The notes under the pieces are model-generated. The model did no database searches, was not told where the DNA came from, and saw only the letters and a program-made list of their open reading frames with translations. A program made the position numbers and the translations under genes. A stretch of 34,880 bases of DNA, taken from NCBI GenBank assembly GCA_005884765.1, contig VAZV01000228.1, positions 1 to 34,880 of the forward strand, written 5' to 3'. The stretch is from Alphaproteobacteria bacterium. GTDB taxonomy: Bacteria; Pseudomonadota; Alphaproteobacteria; Rhizobiales; Xanthobacteraceae. Positions 9,339 to 17,613 of the stretch are shown one piece after another. The first letter of the stretch is position 1. Every line of letters starts with the position of its first letter.

Positions 9339-9743
9339 ATGCTCGGCCGGCTCAATCACGTCGCGATCGCGGTCAAGGACGCCGAGAAGGCCGCCAAAAT
9401 CTATGGCGCGGGCTTTGGCGCCGAAATCTCGCCTGCGGTGCCGTTGCCCGAGCATGGCGTCATCACCGTGTTCGTGACGCTGCCGAACACCAAGATCGAA
9501 TTCATCCAGCCGCTGGGTGAGGAGTCCCCAATCGCAAAGTTCCTCGAGCGAAATGCCGACGGCGGCATCCATCACATCTGCTATGAGGTATCCGACATCA
9601 TCGCGTCACGCGATACCCTAGTCAGAGAGGGCGCGCGCGTGCTCGGCGACGGAACGCCCAGGATCGGCGCGCACGGCAAGCCGGTGCTGTTCCTGCATCC
9701 CAAGGATTTTTCCGGCGCGCTAGTCGAAATCGAGCAGGCCTAG
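9339..9743 (+). CDS. mce: Methylmalonyl-CoA epimerase
   Basis: This enzyme interconverts (R)- and (S)-methylmalonyl-CoA in propionate metabolism, ahead of methylmalonyl-CoA mutase. The 134-residue product is a vicinal-oxygen-chelate (glyoxalase-fold) protein with the expected metal ligands: His7 in LNHVAIAV, His in IHHICYEV, and Glu in the terminal LVEIEQ. The length matches the family. It lies 13 bases after rnj and 4 bases before the DUF1467 gene, so it is probably cotranscribed. The identification is strong. Confidence 0.94.
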   Translation: MLGRLNHVAIAVKDAEKAAKIYGAGFGAEISPAVPLPEHGVITVFVTLPNTKIEFIQPLGEESPIAKFLERNADGGIHHICYEVSDIIASRDTLVREGARVLGDGTPRIGAHGKPVLFLHPKDFSGALVEIEQA

Positions 9744-9747
9744 GAAG

Positions 9748-10023
9748 ATGGCCTACACGCTGTCAACCGGATTTGCGATTTATTTCGTGCTGTGGTGGGT
9801 CGTGCTGTTCGTCACGCTGCCGTTCGGCGTGCGCAGCCAGCACGAGACCGGCGAGGGCGCGCCCGGCACCGATCCCGGTGCGCCGATCGCCAGCCGGATG
9901 GGCCGCAAGCTGATCTGGACCACATTGATCTCGGCGGTGATTTTCGCGCTTGCCATGCTCGCCTATAATGCCGGCTATCTCAGTATCGAGCGGCTGTCGA
10001 AGCTGATGGGATTGCCCTTCTAA
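9748..10023 (+). CDS. DUF1467 family small membrane protein
   Basis: The 91-residue product has two membrane helices, at about residues 7-27 and 52-71. They are separated by a hydrophilic loop with the DUF1467 pattern (WWVVLFVTLPFGVRSQHE, then GAPIASRMGRKLIWTT). Its function is unknown. In Rhizobiales this gene usually follows mce and precedes proS, and that position is partly kept here: mce is 4 bases upstream, but proS lies 9.3 kb downstream. AGGAAG precedes the ATG. Confidence 0.88.
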   Translation: MAYTLSTGFAIYFVLWWVVLFVTLPFGVRSQHETGEGAPGTDPGAPIASRMGRKLIWTTLISAVIFALAMLAYNAGYLSIERLSKLMGLPF

Positions 10024-10054
10024 TTCTTGGATTTCGAGGGCCCCGGGGGAAGCA

Positions 10055-10402
10055 ATGACATTTCAGAAAATAGCAATCGCACTTTTCGTCCTGCTGGTCG
10101 CGGCTCTTGGCGCCGCCTTCTATATCGATTGGAGAATGGCGGTGCAGCTTCGGACGGTGAAGGCGTTCGTCGAAAGCTACGTGTTTGCGGACGCGGTCGC
10201 GGCCTGCGAAGCAGCGAAGAGCACGACGCCGTTCAAATGGAATGATGGCAAGCAGACTTCGGTGATCGGACTGAATTCGGTCAAGCTCAACAAGGATACC
10301 GTGAGCGCGAGCTACACGCTGGTGGCCGACAGCGTCTATTGCGACTACGATCCGATCAAGAAAAAAGCCGACGTCGGATCGAGTTTCCTCGAGCGGGAAT
10401 AA
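10055..10402 (+). CDS. Hypothetical membrane-anchored protein, 115 aa
   Basis: I do not recognise a family. The 115-residue product starts with a hydrophobic segment (IAIALFVLLVAALGAAFYI, residues 6-24) that fits a signal anchor. A polar domain with two Cys follows, in AVAACEAA and SVYCDYDP, which could form a disulfide outside the membrane. GGGGGAAGC lies just before ATG 10055. It is collinear with mce and the DUF1467 gene and ends only 14 bases from the convergent permease gene. Codon use resembles its neighbours, so it is likely real. Confidence 0.75.
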   Translation: MTFQKIAIALFVLLVAALGAAFYIDWRMAVQLRTVKAFVESYVFADAVAACEAAKSTTPFKWNDGKQTSVIGLNSVKLNKDTVSASYTLVADSVYCDYDPIKKKADVGSSFLERE

Positions 10403-10416
10403 GAGCGCCCCACATC

Positions 10417-11454
10417 TTAGTCGACGGCCTTGGCCCGCAATCTTTGCGCATAGACGTTGATGATGAGCGCGGCGAGCAGAATGAGACCGCGGATCAGTAT
10501 CTTCAGGAAGCTGTCGATGTTGACGTGATCGAGCCCGTTATTGAGGACGCCAAGCACGAACAGGCCGACGATGGTGTTGCCGATGCCGCCGCGGCCGCCG
10601 AACAGGCTGGTGCCGCCGACCACGACGGCGGCGATCGAATCCAGGAGATAAGTGTCGAACTCGTTCTGCTGCGCGCTGCCGAAATGCGCGACGCCCAACA
10701 TGCCGCCGATTCCTGCGCAGACCGCCGCTATGACCATGACACTGCCAAGGATCAAATTGACGTTGAGGCCGGAAAATTCCGCCGCCTCGCGGTTTCCCCC
10801 GACCATGTAAACATAGCGACCGAACCGCGTATAGGTGAGCACCAGATGGCCGCCGAGCAGCATCAATGCCGCGACGATCACGATCCAGGGAATGCCGCCG
10901 ATCGACGATGATCCGAGCGTGGCGACCAGGTCGGGCACCTTGTAGGCGATCTGTCCGCGAACCAGCAGCGCCGATATGCCGGCTGCGATCTGCATCATCG
11001 CGAGCGTCATGATGAAGGAGGGGATACCGATGACCGTCAGGCCGAGCGCGTTGACGACACCGAGCAACGCGCAAAGCGCCAGCGCGAGTGCGATCGCGGC
11101 CCAGCCTGCCATCGGAATGTTGGCGATATTCACGTAGGATTCCTGCTGGGTGAAATAGGCAACCGCAATCCCGGTGACATTGGCGATGCCGGCGATCGAC
11201 AGATCGATCTCGGCACAAAGGATGACGAAGGTGAGGCCGACCGCGATGATGCCGGTGACCGAAACCTGGGTCAGAATATTGCCGACATTGTCGAGCGTCG
11301 CAAAAGAGGGGCTTGCCGCGGCAAAGAAACCGCTCAAGCAGATCAGCGTCAGGAACGGCGCGATGTTGCGCATCTGGGAGCGCAATAGTCCGGCGATCTT
11401 GCGCGGCCGTTTCCGTTTCCCCGCCGATACTGTCACGCCTTCACCAGTCACCAC
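10417..11454 (-). CDS. Sugar ABC transporter permease (RbsC/XylH-like)
   Basis: This is the inner-membrane permease of a ribose/galactose-type ABC importer. The 345-residue product is almost all hydrophobic helices with family landmarks: AEIDLSIAGIANVTGIAVA, IPSFIMTLAMMQIAAGIS, YMVGGNREAAEFSG, and GGTSLFGGRGGIGNTIVG. The frame is open to 11682, but that extension overlaps the ATPase gene. I chose GTG 11454, which has GAGGAG (11461-11466) six bases upstream; a second GTG follows at once. It is the third gene of a three-gene minus-strand unit. The substrate cannot be read from the sequence. Confidence 0.9.
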   Translation of the reverse strand: MVTGEGVTVSAGKRKRPRKIAGLLRSQMRNIAPFLTLICLSGFFAAASPSFATLDNVGNILTQVSVTGIIAVGLTFVILCAEIDLSIAGIANVTGIAVAYFTQQESYVNIANIPMAGWAAIALALALCALLGVVNALGLTVIGIPSFIMTLAMMQIAAGISALLVRGQIAYKVPDLVATLGSSSIGGIPWIVIVAALMLLGGHLVLTYTRFGRYVYMVGGNREAAEFSGLNVNLILGSVMVIAAVCAGIGGMLGVAHFGSAQQNEFDTYLLDSIAAVVVGGTSLFGGRGGIGNTIVGLFVLGVLNNGLDHVNIDSFLKILIRGLILLAALIINVYAQRLRAKAVD

Positions 11455-11464
11455 ATGCGCCTCC

Positions 11465-12970
11465 TCATGCCGCTTCCAGCAGCCGATCCTTGCTGATCGC
11501 CTCATCGGAGAATTCGCGCACGACCGCGCCGCGCCGCAGCACGAGGATGCGATCGGCGAGCGACAGAACCGTCTCGGGCTCGGTCGAGAGTACGATGATG
11601 GCCAGTCCCCGCGCGCGCAGATCGCGGATGATATTGATGACGTCGCTCTTGGCACCAACATCCATGCCGCGCGTCGGCTCACACAGCACCAAAAGACGCG
11701 GCGGATAGGAGAGCCACTTCGCGAGCGCGACTTTCTGCTGATTGCCGCCGGACAGCATGCCCAGGTTAAGCTCGACGGCCGCCGGCCTGATCTGCAACTG
11801 CTCGACCTGCCGCCTTGCGATCAACCGCTCGCGGGATGGCTTCAGCAACAGGCGCGAAATGCGATCGAGGATGCTGACCGAGACGTTCTTGTAGACCGGC
11901 TCCTGGTGGAAGAGCATGTCGCGGCGGCTCTCGGAAACGAAGGCGATGCCAGCTCGCCGGGCTTGGGCCGTGCTGGCGAAGGTCGCTTGGCCGCCGGCGA
12001 CGACAAGCCCACCGTGATCGGGCCTGAGCTTGCCGAAGAGAATGCGCGCGAGCTCGAGCTGCCCGCACCCCATAAAGCCGTAGATGCCCAGCACTTCGCC
12101 GGCCCGTACCTCGAACGAGACGTCTTTGAGGCTGCGGGCGAGCGAAAGTCCGCTTGCCTTCAACACCACCGGCCGATCGCTCAGTGGCGGCAGCGGGATG
12201 TCCTCCGTATAGCTCTCTTCGAGCGCCTCGCGGCCCTTGCCGATCATGGCCTCGATCAGGGCAGCCTTGCTGGTGTCGGCCGCTTGCGCCTCGGCGACCT
12301 TCCTGCCGTTGCGGAAGACCGTCACCGTGTCGGAGACACGCAGGATGTCCTCGATGAAATGGGAAATGAAGATGATGCCGGTGCCCTCGTCGCGCAGGCG
12401 TCGCAAGGTCGAAAACAGACGCTCCACCTCCGGCGGCGAAAGGGCGGAGGTCGGCTCGTCGAGGATGATGATGCGGGCGCCCGAGAACAGGACGCGGGCG
12501 ATCTCGATCAACTGCTGCAGGCCGATCGGCAGGTCGCCGAGCCGCGAAAGCGGATCGACGTCGATTCCGAACCTGGCCAGTTGCTCACCGGCTTCGCGCG
12601 CCATGCGCCGCCACTGCACCAAGCCGAAGCGGTTGGTGGGCTGGCTGCCTAGAAACACGTTCTCGGCTATCGACAAATCAGGCGCAACGCTGAGCTCCTG
12701 ATGAACCATGGCGATGCCGGCCGCGTGCGCGTCACGCGCCGATCGAAAACGGGTCTCGCGCCCATCCAGCAACAAACGGCCCGAGAACTCCGTATGCACG
12801 CCGGCGATGATCTTCATCAGCGTGCTCTTGCCGGCGCCGTTTTCGCCGACGAGACCATGGATCTCGCCGGCGGAGAGCACGAAGTCAACGCCACGGAGCG
12901 CCTCGACGCCGCCGAAGGCCTTCGTGATCTCTTGCAGTTCGAGGATGGGCGAGCGGCCTTGCGGCATCAC
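11465..12970 (-). CDS. Sugar ABC transporter ATP-binding protein, two ATPase domains
   Basis: This is the RbsA/MglA-type double ATPase that powers the importer. The first half of the 501-residue product has Walker A GENGAGKST (42-50), signature-like LPIGLQQLIEIAR (147-159) and Walker B IIILDEPTSAL (167-177). The second half has a degenerate Walker A, GFMGCGQ (298-304), without the catalytic Lys, but an intact LSGGNQQ signature (406-412) and LCEPTRGMD. Asymmetric halves are usual in this family. The gene lies 3 bases from the substrate-binding gene and directly upstream of the permease start. Confidence 0.94.
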   Translation of the reverse strand: MMPQGRSPILELQEITKAFGGVEALRGVDFVLSAGEIHGLVGENGAGKSTLMKIIAGVHTEFSGRLLLDGRETRFRSARDAHAAGIAMVHQELSVAPDLSIAENVFLGSQPTNRFGLVQWRRMAREAGEQLARFGIDVDPLSRLGDLPIGLQQLIEIARVLFSGARIIILDEPTSALSPPEVERLFSTLRRLRDEGTGIIFISHFIEDILRVSDTVTVFRNGRKVAEAQAADTSKAALIEAMIGKGREALEESYTEDIPLPPLSDRPVVLKASGLSLARSLKDVSFEVRAGEVLGIYGFMGCGQLELARILFGKLRPDHGGLVVAGGQATFASTAQARRAGIAFVSESRRDMLFHQEPVYKNVSVSILDRISRLLLKPSRERLIARRQVEQLQIRPAAVELNLGMLSGGNQQKVALAKWLSYPPRLLVLCEPTRGMDVGAKSDVINIIRDLRARGLAIIVLSTEPETVLSLADRILVLRRGAVVREFSDEAISKDRLLEAA

Positions 12971-12973
12971 GGC

Positions 12974-13996
12974 TCAGATCAGGAAATGATCCTCCATCCA
13001 CTGCATTCCCGCCGCATTGGCCTTGGTTACGACCGGGCCATCCGTGACGACGCTTTTCGGGATACCCTTGCCGCTCTTTTCGCCCGCGGTCACCGCGGCG
13101 ACGCCGGCGACAATGGCTCCGCCATGGATGCGGCAGGAAGGATTGCGGACGGTTGCGAACATGCGGCCTTCGCTTACCGCCTGGATCGCCGGAGGCATGG
13201 CGTCGACCCCGCCGATCAGGATGCTGGTGCGGTTGTGCGCCTTCATGATGTTGTAGGCCGCCAGCGCCATATCGTCATTGTGGAAGAAGGCCGCGTCGAT
13301 CTGCGGATACTTGGTGAGATAGGTCTCCCATAGCCGCGCCGTCTTCGACACGTCCCAATCCGCGGGCTGGGTATCGAGCACCTCGATGTTTGGAAACTGC
13401 TTCACCACGGTGTTGAAGCCCTTGGCGCGGCCTTGCGCGCCGGTATGGCCGAGCGCGCCCTGCGTCATGATCACTTTGCCCTTGCCGCCGATGGCGTTGA
13501 CAAGCGCCTGCGTCACCGAGGCTCCCATGAATTCATTGTCGGGGGCGAGAAACGCGTGGACGTTGATCTGGTCGAGTGGCGCGATCAGCGTGTCCATGTC
13601 GATCACGGGAGTGCCGGCATCGATCATCTTCTGCACGGGCTGGGTCAGCGTGCCGATGCCGAACGCCTGGATGGCGACGAAGTCCCATTTCTGCGAGGCC
13701 ATGTTGTCGATGGCCGCCCGCTGCTTGACGGCGTCGAGCTGGCCGTCGAACCAGGTGACCTCGACGTTGAACAGCTTGCCCCACCATTCGGCGGCCTGCT
13801 TGCCCTGGGCGCACCACGTGGCCTGCAGGCCCGCGTTGGAGAACGCGGCCTTCAATGGTTTCTCCGAGCGTCCCACTTCCGCTGCCGTCGCGAGATTCAC
13901 GCCCAGCCCACCGAGCAGGGTTGTCGCCGCGCCGGCGCTTGCCGCCGCCTGAAGAAGTTCGCGCCTGGTCGTTGAGGATTTGTTTGTCCCGGACAT
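12974..13996 (-). CDS. Sugar ABC transporter substrate-binding protein with Tat signal
   Basis: This periplasmic binding protein of the RbsB-like type delivers the substrate to the importer encoded downstream. The 340-residue product starts with a twin-arginine signal (TTRRELLQ, residues 9-16, then a hydrophobic stretch ending near LATAA), so it is probably exported folded. The mature part has the periplasmic-binding pattern, for example AFFHNDDMALAAYNIMKAH and IGGVDAMPPAIQAV. A GTG at 14017 is also in frame, but ATG 13996 has AGGGAG at the right distance upstream. The ligand is unknown; a sugar or polyol is likely from the family. Confidence 0.9.
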   Translation of the reverse strand: MSGTNKSSTTRRELLQAAASAGAATTLLGGLGVNLATAAEVGRSEKPLKAAFSNAGLQATWCAQGKQAAEWWGKLFNVEVTWFDGQLDAVKQRAAIDNMASQKWDFVAIQAFGIGTLTQPVQKMIDAGTPVIDMDTLIAPLDQINVHAFLAPDNEFMGASVTQALVNAIGGKGKVIMTQGALGHTGAQGRAKGFNTVVKQFPNIEVLDTQPADWDVSKTARLWETYLTKYPQIDAAFFHNDDMALAAYNIMKAHNRTSILIGGVDAMPPAIQAVSEGRMFATVRNPSCRIHGGAIVAGVAAVTAGEKSGKGIPKSVVTDGPVVTKANAAGMQWMEDHFLI

Positions 13997-14131
13997 CACT
14001 CGCTCCCTGTTTGCCACGTTTTTGTCACCGACCGCGTCATTGCATGCGCCGCCGGGGAGGGTAGTTTCTCATACTCGGGTAGTTCGCGCCACTTGCTTTG
14101 TAGGCACCCGGCAATAGGCTTTCAGCCAACG

Positions 14132-14539
14132 CTATCGCATTTGTGCTTGGGGCTGAACGATCACATCGTTGAGTTCGGCCAGCAGTTTCTGCCACGCCGC
14201 ATCGATCTTGCGCGACCGGTCGATGCCCAGCACCTTGCGCAAGGTCGCCGCGACCACGCCGAAGAACGCGACGAACAATTCGCGCGGCCTGCCGTAAGCA
14301 TCGTGCGATGCAGCTTCGCACTCGATCGAGCGAAAACTCCCCCTGCGGTCGCCGGCAAAATCCAGGATCGCCTCGATCGTCAACGCCGGCATCGAGCCGT
14401 TGACCAGCTCGCCGCCTTCGCTGCGAAACATGGCTTGCGCGTCGGGGTGTTCGCGAAACAGGCGGTGATAGACGATCGCCGTCGAATCCTCACGGCGCGC
14501 GGCGGCAAGTTCAAAACTTTGCTGAATTGGGGGAAGCCG
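14132..14539 (-). pseudogene. Globin-like protein, 5'-truncated
   Basis: In this frame the strand reads as a globin from about helix A to the C-terminus: QQSFELAAARRED, IVYHRLFREHPDAQAMF (B-helix and CD region), AILDFAGDR, then ASHDAYGRPRELFVAFF with the likely proximal His, and AWQKLLAEL in helix H. The pattern matches single-domain bacterial globins of the ILDFxG type. There is no ATG, GTG or TTG between the upstream in-frame stop (TGA at 14540-14542) and the Gln-Gln-Ser-Phe start, so about the first ten residues are missing. The first Met (14431) is inside the CD region and would give a globin without helices A-B. I read it as a decayed gene, though an unusual start codon such as ATT 14527 cannot be excluded. 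Confidence 0.65.
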
Positions 14540-14573
14540 TCATCAAGGTATAGCGAAGATCGTCTCAAAAAAG

Positions 14574-14599
14574 AGAGCAGGGCGGTGAAGCCCTGCTCT
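14574..14599 (-). terminator. Strong hairpin followed by T-run on the minus strand
   Basis: A perfect 10-bp inverted repeat (AGAGCAGGGC, 6-base loop, GCCCTGCTCT) is followed on the minus strand by CTTTTTTGAGA. This is the form of a Rho-independent terminator for leftward transcription. No gene is found immediately upstream on that strand (to the right), so the gene it once ended seems to be missing. Confidence 0.7.
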
Positions 14600-15112
14600 A
14601 AAAATTGTGTCGACCCTTTTCCCCGAAAATTTGGATTTGATCTTGATTGACGGGGCGACGCTGCTTGTGCGCGCCAGGGGCTCCTCCCGAGACTTGGACC
14701 ACCAGACTGAAGCCTTGCGGCTAGCCTGCGCCCGCATTGCTAGACCATCTTTTTCGTCTTGTCATCATTTTCGGCAACGATTGTTCAAAATTACAGCAGG
14801 CTGCGTAATGATTGGAATTTGACCATGGCCGAATGGGAGGCGGGGACGTGCTAGGTATTTGGGTAGGGCCGGATTATTTGCGGGTCTAAGAACCTCTCCG
14901 CGTGAGCGCTATGGGGGCAGGCTCGGATGTCAATAATCCTTCGGCGGCCATCGCCGCGTCGAACCTGGCCGGTGGCTCGGATTTGTTCCAGCTCAGGATC
15001 TTCGGCAGCCGCTCGTCCGAGATCGTGTATTTGAGACTTCAGGGCAGAGACAAGACAGCGAGAGAAATATCGCGGCGACAGCGAGCCGTGTCTTTTTCAC
15101 GTGACCTCGGAA

Positions 15113-15146
15113 GCGCTTTTAGGATGGACCGCCCATCCTAAAGCGC
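15113..15146. repeat. Long inverted repeat / possible terminator of the COG4315 gene
   Basis: The arms are GCGCTTTTAGGATGG and CCATCCTAAAGCGC, with a single extra T in the left arm and a short loop. It lies about 70 bases after the stop of the minus-strand COG4315 gene and could end its transcript, but no T-run follows. It may equally be an REP-like element. Confidence 0.5.
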
Positions 15147-15216
15147 CCGATGCCTCCTGTCGCGGTCTTGGTTGGTGTCGTCAAGCGCCGCGCACGAGTT
15201 GCCCGTTGCGGACGGA

Positions 15217-15606
15217 TCAGGGCCTCGCGACGTGCCACGCGCCGTTAAGCTTGCCGTCCCCATCGGTGTCGCCGGCGGCCTTGTCGTTCTTCCACGCGTA
15301 GAGGGGTTTTCCCTTGTACGCCCACATCGTCTTGCCGTCGTCCCGCGTGACGACCGTCCAGTCACCGGAAGACTTGGCGTCGGCGCTGGCCATCAACGGC
15401 GGCCAATTATCGGCACACGGGCCGTTGCACATCGACTTTCCACCGGCGTCCTTGTCGAAGGTGTAGAGGGTCATGCCCTTGCCATCCACCAACGCCTTGC
15501 CCTTTGCTGTGTCGGCCATCTTGGCGGGGGCCATTTGCGCGAACGCAAGCGAGCTTGCGCAAATAACGGCCGTTGCCGCGATAGCGGCGAATGTCCTGGA
15601 TGTCAT
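15217..15606 (-). CDS. Exported COG4315 protein (PF03640-type repeats)
   Basis: The 129-residue product is a secreted protein of unknown function with a Sec signal peptide (residues 1 to about 23, ending SSLAFA). It has two copies of the lipoprotein-type Y-x-[FWY]-x-x-D repeat: GMTLYTFDKD with CNGPCADNWPPL, and GKPLYAWKND with GDTDGDGK. The paired Cys (CNGPC) could bind metal or form a disulfide. It faces the copper cluster across a 194-base gap, so a link to metal stress is possible but only inferred. It ends in a WHVARP tail, as the family often does. GAGGAAGG lies upstream of the ATG. Confidence 0.88.
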   Translation of the reverse strand: MTSRTFAAIAATAVICASSLAFAQMAPAKMADTAKGKALVDGKGMTLYTFDKDAGGKSMCNGPCADNWPPLMASADAKSSGDWTVVTRDDGKTMWAYKGKPLYAWKNDKAAGDTDGDGKLNGAWHVARP

Positions 15607-15623
15607 GGCAGAATACCTTCCTC

Positions 15624-15657
15624 TTGTTGTTCAGACGCGGGGTGTCAGCAACAACAA
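15624..15657. promoter_or_regulatory. Inverted repeat between divergent COG4315 and DUF2946 genes
   Basis: TTGTTGTT (15624-15631) and AACAACAA (15650-15657) are perfect inverted arms, and the inner bases CAGAC and GTCAG extend the symmetry in part. The element sits 18 bases upstream of the COG4315 start, in the 194-base divergent region. It could be an operator shared by the two copper-linked transcripts or an mRNA leader hairpin. No known binding motif is recognised. Confidence 0.35.
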
Positions 15658-15800
15658 ACCCCGCAACTCGAATTTATTCCCGCAGTGGCGCCGTGTTGCG
15701 GGAGAATCGCACGGCGGAAACTCTCCGGCGCCGCGGTGGAAGCATTCTCGACAAGGGTTTAGACGGGTGCTACGACACCCAAGGCGTTTTGGGGAAAATC

Positions 15801-16178
15801 ATGCGACGGCGACTGGAAGTCTTCATTCCAATCGTGCTGCTCTCGATCCTGGTGCAAATGGTTGCGCCGATCGCGGCGTTTCGCATGGTCGCTTTCGCTG
15901 CCTCCGATCCCGCGCTGGCAGCCTCGATTTGCCACGACAGCGCGGCTTCGGCGGACACGCAGACGGCGCCGGGAGAGACCCAGCATGATCACGGAATTTG
16001 CTGCGTGCTTTGTGCAGCCGGTCATGGCGCGGCAATTTCCGTCGATCCGCCGCCGTTTATTTTTGTAAGCCTGCAGCGCCTCTACCAGCGCGTCTCATGG
16101 CTGGAGCCTACGGACAGTTTGCGGGCCGCGCGGGTCGGCTCGAACACCCAGGCGCGCGCGCCGCCGCAACTAACGTGA
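15801..16178 (+). CDS. DUF2946 family protein
   Basis: The 125-residue product begins with a signal anchor (VFIPIVLLSILVQMVAPIAAF, residues 7-27). It carries a cysteine- and histidine-rich part, SICHDSAAS and QHDHGICCVLCAAGHG, typical of DUF2946. That family often sits beside copper and heavy-metal genes. The metal-binding role is inferred from context and from the Cys/His cluster. The frame extends upstream to 15591, but ATG 15801 starts the hydrophobic N-terminus; GGGGAAAATC precedes it. It is the first plus-strand gene of the copper cluster. Confidence 0.8.
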   Translation: MRRRLEVFIPIVLLSILVQMVAPIAAFRMVAFAASDPALAASICHDSAASADTQTAPGETQHDHGICCVLCAAGHGAAISVDPPPFIFVSLQRLYQRVSWLEPTDSLRAARVGSNTQARAPPQLT

Positions 16179-16237
16179 ACTTGGCGGCCATCGGCCGCGC
16201 TCATGCTTTCACGACTTAAAATTTGCGGAGAATTTTC

Positions 16238-17239
16238 ATGTCTACCCGTCTTTGGCGCGCGAGCCTGCCAGGGCTCGCGATAATGCTCGTCCCCTTCAAT
16301 CAAAGCGTCGCCCACGAAATCGTCGGCAATCGCTTCTTTCCGGCCACGCTCGGCATCGACGACCCCGGCGTGAACGATGAACTCTCGCTTCCGACCGTCG
16401 ACAGCTTCAAGACCGGCGACGATCCACCGGTGCGGCAGCGCGATGTATCCAGCGAGTTTTCCAAACGGATCACCGAGGATTTCGCGATATCATTCGGCTC
16501 GACTTACACCTTCCTTGGTCCGATGGATCCAACGGTAGCGGGAGCCAACGGGTTCCAGAACCTCGATACGACCTTCAAGTACCGCGTCTACAAAAACCCG
16601 GAACATGAGTTCGTGATGTCGGTGGGCGTCAGCATCGAGTGGGGTGGCACGGGCGCGAAGGAAGTCGGAGCGGAGGCGTTCAACACCTACATCCCGAACA
16701 TCTATTTCGGCAAAGGCCTCGGCGATCTTCCCGACACGTTGTCGTGGATCAGGCCTGTCGCGATTACCGGCCAGGTCGGCTACGCGATCCCGGCCCGGAA
16801 TTTCACGACAACCTTTGGCATCGATCCCGATACTGGCAATCAAACCGTCGACACGGAATTTCATCCGCGTGTGCTGAACTGGGGCGCAACTATCCAATAC
16901 AGCATGCCTTATTTGAAGTCCGCCGTGATTGATCTCGGCCTGCCGGAATTCATCAATCACCTGATCCCGCTGGTCGAGGCAACCCTGCAGACGCCGGTGG
17001 CGAACACGCTGACGTCAGGCACGACGACGACAGGCACCATCAACCCTGGCGTTATCTGGGTCGGAAGTACCTTTCAGGTCGCCGTGGAGGCGCTGATTCC
17101 GATCAACCGGCAAAGCGGCACCAATGTCGGCGTGATCGCGCAACTGCACCTCTATCTCGACGACATCGACCCACGCGGCATCGGCAAGCCGATCTTCGGC
17201 GGCCCGGTTCAGCCCGCAAGCCCCTTTGCAAGGAATTGA
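16238..17239 (+). CDS. Exported beta-barrel-like protein of the copper cluster
   Basis: I do not recognise a named family. The 333-residue product has a signal peptide (about 1-27, ending NQSVAHE). It continues as a low-hydrophobicity chain rich in alternating strands and aromatic residues (ISFGSTYTFLGPMDP, VMSVGVSIEWGGTG, TFQVAVEALIPINR, GVIAQLHLYLDDI), which suggests an outer-membrane barrel. It ends 2 bases before copC, so it is almost surely cotranscribed with copC and copD. ATG 16238 was chosen over an upstream TTG (16223) because GCGGAG sits seven bases before it. A role in copper movement across the outer membrane is only inferred. Confidence 0.82.
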   Translation: MSTRLWRASLPGLAIMLVPFNQSVAHEIVGNRFFPATLGIDDPGVNDELSLPTVDSFKTGDDPPVRQRDVSSEFSKRITEDFAISFGSTYTFLGPMDPTVAGANGFQNLDTTFKYRVYKNPEHEFVMSVGVSIEWGGTGAKEVGAEAFNTYIPNIYFGKGLGDLPDTLSWIRPVAITGQVGYAIPARNFTTTFGIDPDTGNQTVDTEFHPRVLNWGATIQYSMPYLKSAVIDLGLPEFINHLIPLVEATLQTPVANTLTSGTTTTGTINPGVIWVGSTFQVAVEALIPINRQSGTNVGVIAQLHLYLDDIDPRGIGKPIFGGPVQPASPFARN

Positions 17240-17241
17240 CC

Positions 17242-17598
17242 ATGCGACTCTTATCCCTGATTGCGGTCATCCCGCTGCTGTTTTTGTTTGCGACCGGCGA
17301 AGTGGGCGCACACGCGTTCCTCGACCACGCCGAGCCCCGTGTCGGCAACAAGGTAGCGGCACCGCCGCGCGAGGTGACGCTGTGGTTTACCCAGAAGCTG
17401 GAGCCGGCCTTCAGCAGCATCACCGTGACCAATGCGGCCGGCGAGCGCGTCGATACCGGCAAGGCCCGGGTCAGCGGGACCCAGATGTCGGTGTCGTTGC
17501 GGCCCGCCGGTAGCGGGACCTACCACGTGAACTGGCGGGTGCTTTCGGTGGATACCCATACCACCAACGGCAATTTCACGTTTCAGGTCGGCCAATAG
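17242..17598 (+). CDS. copC: Periplasmic copper-binding protein CopC
   Basis: CopC binds copper in the periplasm and partners with the membrane protein CopD. The 118-residue product has a signal peptide ending at VGAHA. The conserved N-terminal ligand His follows (HAFLDHAEP), with the family PPREVTLWFTQKLEPAFS, and the late Asp-His pair in LSVDTHTTNGNFTF that completes the Cu(II) site. AAGGA precedes ATG 17242. The next gene is copD, 15 bases downstream, so the functional pair is complete. Confidence 0.9.
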   Translation: MRLLSLIAVIPLLFLFATGEVGAHAFLDHAEPRVGNKVAAPPREVTLWFTQKLEPAFSSITVTNAAGERVDTGKARVSGTQMSVSLRPAGSGTYHVNWRVLSVDTHTTNGNFTFQVGQ

Positions 17599-17613
17599 CA
17601 TAAAGGCCGGCAG

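Larger units (their letters stand above)
14540..15216. other. Intergenic stretch without a supportable gene
   Basis: Besides the terminator hairpin at 14574-14599 and the inverted repeat at 15113-15146, I see no gene here. Open frames are short and lack convincing start sites or family patterns. One minus-strand frame, 15038 down to 14886, reads like real protein (ISDERLPKILSW, FDAAMAAEGLL) but has no start, so it may be a C-terminal remnant of a lost gene. Confidence 0.5.

Noticed and set aside
11465..12970. Degenerate second Walker A in the sugar ATPase as damage
   Set aside because: Loss of the catalytic Lys in the second ATPase half is normal in RbsA/MglA-type proteins.
14607..14822. Plus-strand frame of 71 codons
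   Set aside because: It begins at GTG without a ribosome site and resembles no family; composition is not convincing.
14886..15038. Minus-strand frame reading ISDERLPKILSW and FDAAMAAEGLL
   Set aside because: It looks protein-like but has no start and is only 50 codons long. It may be a remnant of a lost gene; the evidence is too thin for a feature.
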